This document shows, one piece after another, positions 55,561 through 64,000 of a stretch of 64,000 bases of DNA. The DNA lies in the NCBI GenBank assembly GCA_907163375.1, contig CAJQUW010016167.1, positions 62,001 to 126,000 on the forward strand. The letters are read 5' to 3'. Each line of letters begins with the position of its first letter. Within the stretch, counting starts at the first letter, position 1. The notes below the pieces were generated by a model that was not told the DNA's origin, did not search any database, and worked only from the letters and a program-made list of their open reading frames with translations. This stretch comes from Prostheceraeus crozeri (taxonomy: Eukaryota; Platyhelminthes; Polycladida; Euryleptidae). Position numbers and translations under genes: made by a program.

Positions 55561-56302
55561 CGAAGATACTGGTTTGATTGTAATGGGATTAAAACAAAAG
55601 TACATGTATCACAGCAAAAACTTCTTGTTGCAATCTTTCGTTTGCGCGTTTTCGTTTCTTTCAATAAGCGCATGTTTGATTCCATGAGTACGGTGTATTT
55701 GGACTTTCTTTAGACGTTCGTAGACAAATGAATGAGACTGACCGATGCAGCGCCTTACATTACGAAAAGTTTGTTTATAGCTGCTTATCACATTAAGGCA
55801 TTTTAACGGAGAATGTTTACATCTCAACTCATTTGTGCCATTTTCCTAACGTTTATCTCAGCATGTCTTCCGGTATCATTTCATTCTAGAACCGGAAATT
55901 TTGAGGCCTGCAGGAATCATCAAGTGAAAGATAATTTAAAACGTGTCAGATTACCCGTTAATGTATTGAACTTGCTAATAAACACAATTTTGATAATCTC
56001 GTTTTCATGATATTCAAGTCAAGTTTGTAGCTTCCGCTTCACAAATAATAAATATCACAGCCTTATCAACACGTGTGTCTTTAGTAGTCATCTGTTATAC
56101 ATAATCTGATAAAAACATTCTCTCTCTAAATTGGTATTTTGGTGTCGAAAATATTTGATGAAAAATTTAATTGATCAACTTTCCTTGATGAATTCCTTGA
56201 TATCAGAGTAGTGCAGGTCATCGAGTTGCCAACATTGGCTCTCCAAGGCTGTCATGACACAGACAATCTGCAAAATAATATCATTTCCTTCTGCTTTGCT
56301 AT

Positions 56303-56479
56303 CATGGTCACTCAATTCCGTTGTAATTTCTACAAAACTGCATAAATGTGTATATCTCACATTTAGAAACAATTCCGACTGTATCTCCTTTGAGTTCATT
56401 TAATAAAATCGAAAGTGTATACACATAGGGGATTTAATAAATGCGGAGTTACCACTCTACCTAACATATTTACTCTATG
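56303..56479 (+). repeat. dispersed repeat, copy 2 (pair at 25877)
   Basis: The same-orientation match of 25877-26052, lying within the right arm of the MULE. Confidence 0.8.
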
Positions 56480-56564
56480 TTTGATATACGCCTTTGTGAT
56501 TGCATATTACATCATTATGATCATGACATGCTTTTTAGTAATGAGTAGTAGTACTTTTTAAATT

Positions 56565-56619
56565 TGAGGGATGAATTTACCGGGGATGAATTTTCCGAGG
56601 GATGAATTTACCGGTGACC
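56565..56619 (-). repeat. MULE right inverted end
   Basis: The reverse complement reads GGTCACCGGTAAATTCATCC and then continues with the same unit order as the left end for about 50 bp. Confidence 0.88.
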
Positions 56620-56891
56620 CTTTCCACGTTATAAAACTGGAGTGTTTACACAAATGGACAATAGTGTCCACTTGAAAGGAAATTAGATGGAAATGCGACA
56701 AGGTGTGCCAATTATGATGTCCACATCACGCAGGTAATTTGTGAGAAAATGCTGTCCATTGTCCACGTTAAGCAGGTGTCCATTATGAAAAGGGGCATTT
56801 CAATGGCAAACAGCATTCATGCAGGACAAACTGTCCACTGAGAACGAGTGTCCATTATGTAGAGGGTCCATTGTAAGCAGGTTTTACTGTA

Positions 56892-57340
56892 TCACGAAAT
56901 TTATCATTTTAAGCCGCCAGATGCTGCGTCGAACACAAGCAGCGAGCACGATGATTTGCTTAATTTGTAACTTTCATTCTAACGTCATTCTCAATGAGAT
57001 GCAGCGAGGCCCAGAGTGATGCCATCCAATTTGCTGTTACAGATTCGCTCACACTTAACGAATGTCTAACATTTACAAAACAGAAATTTGAAGCAGTAAT
57101 ATAAAGAATTGTACAAGCTCAATTAAGAACCAAAACTAATATTTTGAGAAATTATATTTATAATAATTCATCATCTATGATCATTGTTTTCTATATTGAT
57201 AACACTCTCCTATTGCGAGGCGTGTAGATACATATTAATTCGACACACAGCAAAAAATATTGCCTATGCAATTTTACAAGCAACATATTTGGTAGCACTC
57301 CGATATTATAAGTAAGAATAAAACATAACCGATAAGATCA
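56892..57340. other. no gene seen
   Basis: AT-rich sequence between the pogo right end and the CACTA-like relic. Confidence 0.5.
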
Positions 57341-57342
57341 AT

Positions 57343-59566
57343 TTACATTTCACCAAGATCACAATGCTTGCAAGAATAAAATGTAGGAACATCTATAGGG
57401 AAAACAGCGAATACTTTATGATCACATGTGAAAGGAAGACATAAAATTTTATACGAAAGTTCACTAATTTGTAGAAATACTACTTCACTTGAAAGGTTTT
57501 TATCGTCAAAAATATTTTCTTCATACTTATAAATTCCGAGCAACGTAGAATTTAAAGGATATAAGTACAATGAAGATAAGAAAAGCTTATTTAGACTTCT
57601 GCAACAAATCGATGGCTTTCCGGATGCATCACGAATTATGCAGAGGTTCTACATAGAAGACCTGACTTAGACATAAAAATGCTATTAGCTGGGGATGAAC
57701 TGAGGAAAAATGTTTTCTTTTTCAGTACGTGAAAATATTCTGGAAAGTTGATGGAACTTTTTATAAAGTCAGGTTTACGGTCAAATGCTCTTATAAACCG
57801 AAATTCATTATCTTTTTTTGAAATCATTATCAAAAAATCATAGGTTAAACTGCGTCTTCAATTGCTTTAAAGGCAGGTACGGAGACTTGATTGATTTTTT
57901 AACATGCACATAATAGTTCTCAAACGCGAAGGCAGAGATCGAGTCAACCGGCAATCCGTGTCGGCGGAGATCATCACACAGATGTAATAAATTGTGTATG
58001 TTGTAGGTAATGAAACTGACTCCATACAACTCCTTACCGTGTCTAATAAACTCTCTAAAACATTTATCTGCTTCATTAATAAGTTTACGACAAAGTCTGG
58101 GAGAACTCACTATGGTAAAACCACAGTGGAGAACCAGGAAATTCAAATACATTGATTCATCAATTGATCCTTTCAAGCAAACACCGGAATATAACAGAAA
58201 GCCACGAAATTCGGTTGCTTTATATCTGACAATGAACGTGGCTTTCTAGAAAAGCACCGAGAAAAGAAAGGCTGAAAAGAGTTCATTAATTCTCCAATCT
58301 GATTTTGAATGCATCCCGGAATTCTACACAATGGGGGCCCATTCCATAACCACCACATCAGCATCCTTCTGCAAACTCCTAGGCACACAAGATGCATGGT
58401 ATCTAAAGTGAAATCTGATACCATGTCTATATTCAATTTTTCAAGTTCAGATTTGCCAACATGGTGACCATCGTCTGACTGTTGTCTGAACTTAGCATTT
58501 GTTCGCGACGGTGAATTAAATTCGTCAAATACGACTCGATCGTTGACGTACGAGCCTTCCGCCTCGCACCGTTCACATGATGAATAACCTGTATGAGATT
58601 TTACTTTTTTCAAGAAGCTCCTTGCAGGTTAATCACATACAAATAGGACTTTATCCACCCTACATGACCAATTATTCAATGTCAAGGACTTTTAAGTATA
58701 ATATCATGCAAATCCTCAACTAGAGGAGCCAGAAATCGAGAATGGTCGGGTTTTCCTTTGCCATATTACGCTCCACAAATTATGGGAGATTCATTAATAC
58801 AAGGAATCATAAACGATATTGTCCACATAGAAAAATCCGAATTCTTGAAAAGTTGAATTCCATCGACACTTATTAAAATCAAGATTCCGAGTTTTGAAAT
58901 ATTTTCCGGCATCGTCTGAGCGTAATAGTTCAATCTTCTTTCCAAAGCTGCCAAGAAACCGAAATACACATAGTCGCCACTGTTATCCTGCTGTTCTGTT
59001 ATTGACTTCACAACTGACGAACTAGAACAGTTATCATTCAACAGGGTATCACATTTTGATGGTAACATCGGCAAAATTGGTTTCAGTGATCGCAGAAGGT
59101 CTGATACGCTGGATTTAGGAACATTTGGGTTTCTTCTGTACCATTCTCTCAGAGTTGACGCAACTTTGACATCTAACATTTGATCAGATTCATAATTTTT
59201 ATCGAAATCCTCCTCATCGCTAGTGAAGTTATCTATGCTGTCACCTTCATCATAAACACCGTAATAAACGTCAAATTCTTCCATGTAATTCCAATTCAAT
59301 GGATTATCATTAGTCGCAGAGGCCGTTTGATTATCCGAATCAATACTACGGTCACTGACATGACTTTCAGTAGTTGTTCTTTGATGAAGTGGCATCCAAG
59401 TAGGTTCACCTTTAAAAGCATTAGTGTCCATATTATCCAGTCCACTAGACTTGGTATTTACCTCATCTGAACTGCTATCGCTTTCAAAATTCAAAGGATT
59501 CCTTCTTTGATATGGGGCAGCTTTCATTTTTTTCTTTCTATAGTAAACTTTTCTCTGGAGACTCAT
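57343..59566 (-). pseudogene. CACTA/EnSpm (Tnp2-like) transposase relic
   Basis: The ATG at 59566 begins MSLQRKVYYRKKKMKAAPYQ, followed by an acidic low-complexity region. The transposase then reads VKVASTLREWYRRNPNVPKS, ALERRLNYYAQTMPENISKL, LISVDGIQLFKNSDF and CINESPIICGA. Beyond a frame break come GKGKPDHSRFLAPLVEDL, then CD, a TAA (about 58630), PARSFLKKVKSHTGY, CERCEAEG and DTMHLVCLGVCRRML. After another shift near 58214 it continues YKATEFRGFLLYSGVCLKG, KELYGVSFITYNIHNLLHLC and SISAFAFENYYVHVKKSIKS. The C-terminal tail ends near 57343. The DG...LF.S and H.G.C.R.L motifs follow the Tnp2 pattern of CACTA transposases. At least three lesions make it inactive. I could not define its terminal repeats. 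Confidence 0.75.
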
Positions 59567-59641
59567 ATCAACTGCGTCTGAAAATATCTGCAAATAAAGA
59601 TAACTCTGAAGTGGAAATATGACATTTGTATGTAAAAGCAT

Positions 59642-60110
59642 CCGTTTAATTTATTTTGAAAATATATGATTAATATCTGATAGGCCTACGCTGATTCTTG
59701 ATATATGATTAAAATATAATGGAATTAAGAACGAATGAAATCCGTGGAATATTATGGAACCGGTATAAATAATATTCCGGTAATTTATCCCGGTAGCAAT
59801 TGAATTTTTCACATAAGAGCGATTCCATGTAGACCGTAGGACGCAATATCACGTCTATCATTCACATATGGGTACTGAGAAAATACAGACATTACCAAAT
59901 GATGGGATATTCAACCACGTATATATCGTGAGATATTAACACCTACCCAACTAAGATGCGAATGAAAAGAAATTGAAAAATGTTACAAACGTTCATTTTG
60001 CCCTAGAAAACTTTGTATTTTAGAAAGTTTTATAAGGTTATGTATTTTCCGACGCTAAATTTCATCTATGTAAATACCGTAAATTCCGGCCTATAAGGCG
60101 CGACTTTTTT
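59642..60110. other. no gene; possible TE end at 60080
   Basis: Spacer between the CACTA-like relic and the satellite. The segment TTCCGGCCTATAAGGCGCGA just before the satellite looks like a transposon terminus, but no partner was found. Confidence 0.4.
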
Positions 60111-60116
60111 TGCGAC

Positions 60117-61830
60117 TCAGTTTCTCCTACACTAGGCCTACTCCTATGTCAATTTCCTCAATGAATCCTTTTGATCGGCGGACATTTCTCCTCCTTATGA
60201 TGTTGTTCACATCAAATACTACCCAGAAATGCATGGAAACCCCTGCCGATCAAATCGGACCACCAACCGAACAAGTCGTTTTTGTCAGCGGACTTGGTGA
60301 AGTTTCACAATTTTCTTGTCAAGTTGGCCTACCCCATTGTCAATTTCCTCAATGAATCCTTTTGATCGGCGGACATTTCTTTTTTCTAACTCATTGTTCA
60401 CATCAAATACTACCCAGAAATGCATAGAAACCTCTGCCGATCAAATCGGAACACCAACCGAACAAGTCGTTTTTGTCAGAGGACTTGCTGAAGTTTCACA
60501 ATTTTCTTGTCAAGTTGGCCTACCCCATTGTCAATTTCCTCAATGAATCCTTTTGATCGGCGGACATTTCTTTTTTCTAACTCATTGTTCACATCAAATA
60601 CTACCCAGAAATGCATAGAAACCTCTGCCGATCAAATCGGAAAACCAACCGAACAAGTCGTTTTTGTCAGAGGACTTGCTGAAGTTTCACAATTTTCTTG
60701 TCAAGTTGGCCTACTCCTATGTCAATTTCCTCAATGAATCCTTTTGATCGGCGGACATTTCTCCTCCTTATGATGTTGTTCATATCAAATACTACCCAGA
60801 AATGCATAGAAACCCCTGCCGATCAAATCGGAACACCAACCGAACAAGTCGTTTTTGTGAGATGACTTGGTGAAATTACAGGAGTTTCTCCTACACTAGG
60901 CCTACTCCAATGTCAATTTCCTCAATGAATCCTTTTGATCGGCGGACATTTCTCCTCTTTATGATGTTGTTCACATCAAATACTACCCAGAAATGCAAAG
61001 AAACCCCTGCCGATCAAATCGGAACACCAACCGAACAAGTCGTTTTTGTGAGATGACTTGGTGAAATTTCAGGAGTTTCTCCTACACTAGGCCTACTCCA
61101 ATGTCAATTTCCTCAATGAATCCTTTTGATCGGCGGACATTTCTTTTTTCTAACTCATTGTTCACATCAAATACTGCCCAAAAATGCATAGAAACCTCTG
61201 CCGATCAAATCGGAACACCAACCGAACAAGTCGTTTTTGTGAGATGACTTGGTGAAATTTCAGGAGTTTCTCCTACACTAGGCCTACTCCAATGTCAATT
61301 TCCTCAATGAATCCTTTTGATCGGCGGACATTTCTTTTTTCTAACTCATTGTTCACATCAAATACTACCCAGAAATGCATAGAAACCTCTGCCGATCAAA
61401 TCGGAACACCAACCGAACAAGTCATTTTTGTGAGATGACATGGTGAAATGTCAGGAGTTTCTCCTACACTAGGCCTACTCCAATGTCAATTTCCTCAATG
61501 AATCCTTTTGATCGGCGGACATTTCTTTTTTCTTACTCATTGTTCACATCAAATACTACCCAGAAATGCATAGAAACCTCTGCCGATCAAATCGGAACAC
61601 CAACCGAACAAGTCATTTTTGTGAGATGACTTGGTGAAATTTCAGGAGTTTCTCCTACACCAGGCCTACTCCAATGTCAATTTCCTCAATGAATCCTTTT
61701 GATCGGCGGACATTTCTCCTCTTTATGATGTTGTTCACATCAAATACTACCCAAAAATGCATAGAAACCCCTGCCGATCAAATCGGAATACCATCCGATT
61801 AAGTCTCTTTTGTGACAGGACATGGTGAGG
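60117..61830 (+). repeat. 191-bp satellite, nine units
   Basis: The anchor GTCAATTTCCTCAATGAATC occurs at 60148, 60339, 60530, 60721, 60912, 61103, 61294, 61485 and 61676, every interval exactly 191 bp. Each unit holds TTTTGATCGGCGGACATTT and CCGATCAAATCGG. Units 2 to 4 begin with a TTTTCTTGTCAAGTTGGCCT variant; the others have AGTTTCTCCTACACTAGGCC. Open frames of 76-81 codons recur only because the unit repeats. 191 is not a multiple of three, so it does not encode a repeat protein. Confidence 0.97.
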
Positions 61831-61947
61831 ACATGATGTGTCAAATGTATATATGTAGACATTTTAGTAGAGAAATATAAGGTTCTAAGTAAGAAAAGCA
61901 TGGTCGAAAAATTGTCGTCAGAACCAGTATTCGTCAGTTGATTCAGA

Positions 61948-62103
61948 AATCATCGTCGTCAATGTCAACTTTTCTCCGCTTCGGCGGTCGAATCTTCTGA
62001 TTCTTCTTCCCCTTGGGCGCGTCATTTTCAGTTGCACGATCTGTCTTTCTCGGAGGAGCATCACGACCTCTTCTAGAATAAACCAGTATCCTTGAATTGA
62101 ACT
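61948..62103 (-). CDS. terminal exon of a probable host nuclear protein
   Basis: After a TTTTGCAG acceptor the frame reads FNSRILVYSRRGRDAPPRKT, then APKGKKNQKIRPPKRRKVDI and an Asp run before a TGA at 61948. The basic cluster PPKRRKV looks like a nuclear localisation signal. No transposon family is recognised. Upstream exons may be those at 63490-63590 and near 63700-63768. Confidence 0.45.
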
Positions 62104-62749
62104 GCAAAACAAGATTTCAGGAGATAAATTAGCCATTTGAAGGAGGTTTCATAGTCAGAGTCCGTTCAATTCATGGGACTCTATACTTTGATTGAGTAGT
62201 GATGAATAGAAACAATGTTTCAAGTAATAACAACATATTGTTATCAAGTCAACTGTAAGTGATTTTCAACATATTGATAACATGTCGTGCTCCGTCATGA
62301 AACAGAAATGTAATGCAAATCGCGAAGTGTGGAGTAAGATAGATACTCGCGGCTACAGCCATATTATCACTGTAATTATGTAGGGAAGAATTTATGGAAT
62401 CATCGAATGAATTAAGGTTTTAGCATTTTCGAAATTATATGCTCAGTAGCACTGCCTTCATCATTAGAGATCATACAGTAATATGTAGTCTTGCATGGAT
62501 GGGCTTTATTCAACCTTCCCTAGAATCAAAATCAGGATTCCGAGTACCAATTAATTCAGACATACAGTGAATTGGATCGATTTAACTTTTTTAGGTGAAA
62601 TGAGGCTCCTACAGGCCTCATTCGCTGATGTAGTAGTAGTAGTAAAGTGTATATATTTCATGAAAAAATGAAAATCATTCAATACAAATGCTAATACAAA
62701 ATAACGGAGAGTAAAGTGTGACATTTACATACAAATAAAGTTGCAGTTA

Positions 62750-63150
62750 CTCAAGAGTTCTATCTCAGCGTTGGAAGGACATATTGAAGTCAAGACAAGC
62801 TTTTACAAAAAATGCGTTGCTTCTTCTAGCGGTATGAAAAGCGTCTATTGCAAAGTTTCTTGAAAAATGCAGACGACGAGAAACAAATTCTCTCAAAGGA
62901 TGAAGTGGGTTTTCACATTTCAGCAAAAAAGAAGAAATTAACTTGCTGAACAGGTCATCAATATCGCTCACTATGTTACACTTACATTTGAATCCGCAGA
63001 TAATATGGTGAGCACGTTTCGTAATGCGACGAATCTTAGATTGTACACTTTAAGTTCGGCGACAAAAATGGGAGCAGCATACGTTAACACAGATGAGATA
63101 AGAAAGTTATGTTTCACAATCTCCTGCTATTTTCACTTCATCTTTTTGTG
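62750..63150 (-). pseudogene. LINE C-terminal relic
   Basis: On the minus strand: NFLISSVLTYAAPIFVAELK, and after a one-base shift near 63030 RITKRAHHIICGFKCKCNIV, then SDIDDLFSKLISSFLLKCEN and RRSNAFFVKACLDFNMSFQR. This is the post-RT tail of a CR1/L2-type LINE (I.KRAHHIICG...HPL...F...R.SN.F). A GAGGC/GCCTC hairpin and (TAG)n tract at 62605-62645 mark the likely 3' end. It probably sits in an intron of the host gene. Confidence 0.7.
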
Positions 63151-63489
63151 TTTTGGGTCAATAATTACGGACATTCATAACACAATGCATTATCAAATTC
63201 TCTTTTCTTTACTGCAGAGAGTCGGAACTCGCGACATTCAATCATTTTCAAACGTAAGCCATCACCTTCCATGTTTAACTTTCAAAACACACCATTCCAT
63301 CGCATGCATTTCAGAGGAAATATTTAACAATTAACCGGAAAAACTGTAGACTTATTGGATCCCAAGCTGCCGCAATTTTGGTCATTAAATATGCTATTTA
63401 ATAGCGACTAGTATGACCTATGATGATGGATTCAAGTCAATGCTATATAATAACTGTCAGTTTGGAAAAGTTCGTTTATAGAAACTTAC

Positions 63490-63590
63490 TCCGATATCAT
63501 TCCTCACGTGGGTATTATTGATATCAACTCTCCCCACCAATGCGTCATCAAGCTTGTAGGCTGATTCTCCGCTGAACACATAAGTGAGAT
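63490..63590 (-). CDS. internal exon of a probable host gene
   Basis: 101 bp between a TCTTCCAG acceptor and a GTAAGT donor. It reads LTYVFSGESAYKLDDALVGR, then VDINNTHVRNDIG. I do not recognise the protein. It has clean splice sites and no lesions, and it lies on the same strand as the terminal exon at 61948-62103. Confidence 0.4.
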
Positions 63591-63689
63591 CTGGAAGAGA
63601 GAATATAAGGTTATATATAACTTTACATATGTAAAGTACACGTACACAGATATTACGCATTAACCCCTCCGCATGACTATCAGAGTAGG

Positions 63690-63768
63690 ATGACGGTCCC
63701 TGTCTTAGCCTGCAGGCACGTTCCCATTCTGCTTGACTGCAAGCCGGATCCGCTAGTGATTGAAGCAT
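63690..63768 (-). CDS. possible exon upstream in the same gene
   Basis: An open segment starts at an ATTAAG boundary and reads MLQSLADPACSQAEWERACR, then LRQGPSSYSDSHAEG. The composition is coding-like (GC-richer than the surroundings). The donor is unclear, so borders are rough. Confidence 0.3.
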
Positions 63769-64000
63769 CTTAATTTGTGATAATTTCTGCTCCCATGTCC
63801 TACCTTAAATTGATATGCAAATACGTAATTCAATTACAGCAAATTAATTACCTGTCTGCTACCGTAGTTACGTACAGGATGTGAAAGTAAACCAGTGTAA
63901 GTGATACGAAATGAAACAATTAACACGATAATTATGACCATGATCGTCGAACGATGAATGATGAACTAACTTTCCAGGTAATACTATAGTGCTTATTACT

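Larger units (their letters stand above)
52408..56619. mobile_element. Mutator-like element (MULE) with 9-bp target duplication
   Basis: Inverted ends of at least 50 bp contain tandem GGTAAATTCATCCCTCGG-like units. CTTTCCACG flanks both sides (52399-52407 and 56620-56628). A FLYWCH/MULE transposase N-terminal region lies next to the left end. A Penelope-like element is inserted within it (about 53050-55560). The 9-bp duplication is the Mutator hallmark. Confidence 0.9.
49601..56889. mobile_element. pogo/Tigger element carrying nested insertions
   Basis: The ends are inverted CAGTAAAACCTG-type sequences followed by TGTCCATT-rich repeats, flanked by TA at 49599-49600 and 56890-56891. The interval is 7.3 kb because a Penelope-like fragment and a 4.2-kb Mutator-like element are inserted. 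Its own transposase (50163-50921) lacks the DDE core. Confidence 0.85.

Noticed and set aside
60110-60737. Three tandem 76-81-codon open frames as a repeat-protein gene
   Set aside because: They arise because the 191-bp satellite repeats; the period is not a multiple of three, and the frames close in later units.

Overview
This 64-kb window is AT-rich metazoan DNA, most likely from an aquatic invertebrate. That is inferred from small introns with GT-AG boundaries, animal-type LINEs, Penelope-like elements, Crypton-type tyrosine recombinases, Harbinger, piggyBac, Mutator and mariner elements, and frequent TAGGCCTA and TACATGTACA motifs. The species cannot be named from the sequence. I see no rRNA gene, no CRISPR array and no prokaryotic operon. 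Nearly every recognisable coding segment belongs to a mobile element; only a few exons near the right end look like an ordinary host gene.

Layout: 212-5864 is a PIF/Harbinger element with ~130-bp inverted ends, a Myb/SANT-like gene and a DDE transposase with one in-frame stop. A DD41D mariner (1087-2914) is nested in it. 6.06-21.1 kb is a block bounded by inverted copies of an ACAGTAAGTCCATGTCC-like repeat. It holds an apparently intact DD34D mariner (6823-8613), a central multi-exon Crypton-type tyrosine-recombinase gene on the minus strand (16091-11173) with a large coding minisatellite, flanking arrays of the motif AACGCA-N9-11-TCCAT, and an 8-bp-TSD MITE (18067-18524). 21.8-25.1 kb carries a minus-strand BEN-domain gene beside a transposase fragment, with a tRNA-derived SINE in an intron. 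28.4 kb holds a second tyrosine-recombinase exon, and 29.0-29.8 kb two near-perfect hairpins. 30236-36515 is a hAT-like element (6-bp flanking repeat CGTATA) containing a hAT transposase tail and an inserted LINE. A second LINE occupies 38.5-41.8 kb. 43225-46366 is a complete but decayed piggyBac element (TTAA duplications). 47.2-49.3 kb is a DUF4806-like gene relic. 49601-56889 is a pogo/Tigger element deleted for its DDE core. It contains a Penelope-like fragment and a Mutator-like element (52408-56619, 9-bp duplication), which itself contains a longer Penelope-like element. 57.3-59.6 kb is a CACTA/Tnp2-like transposase relic, 60.12-61.83 kb a 191-bp satellite, and 61.9-63.8 kb probable host exons with a LINE relic in an intron.

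The genes do not form one pathway. The window is a nested mobile-element graveyard in which order of insertion can be read from target duplications. The least ordinary parts are the ~15-kb Crypton-centred block with its repeated motif, and the pogo > Mutator > Penelope nest. All intron/exon calls were made by eye from splice signals, reading phase and family resemblance. No search was run.
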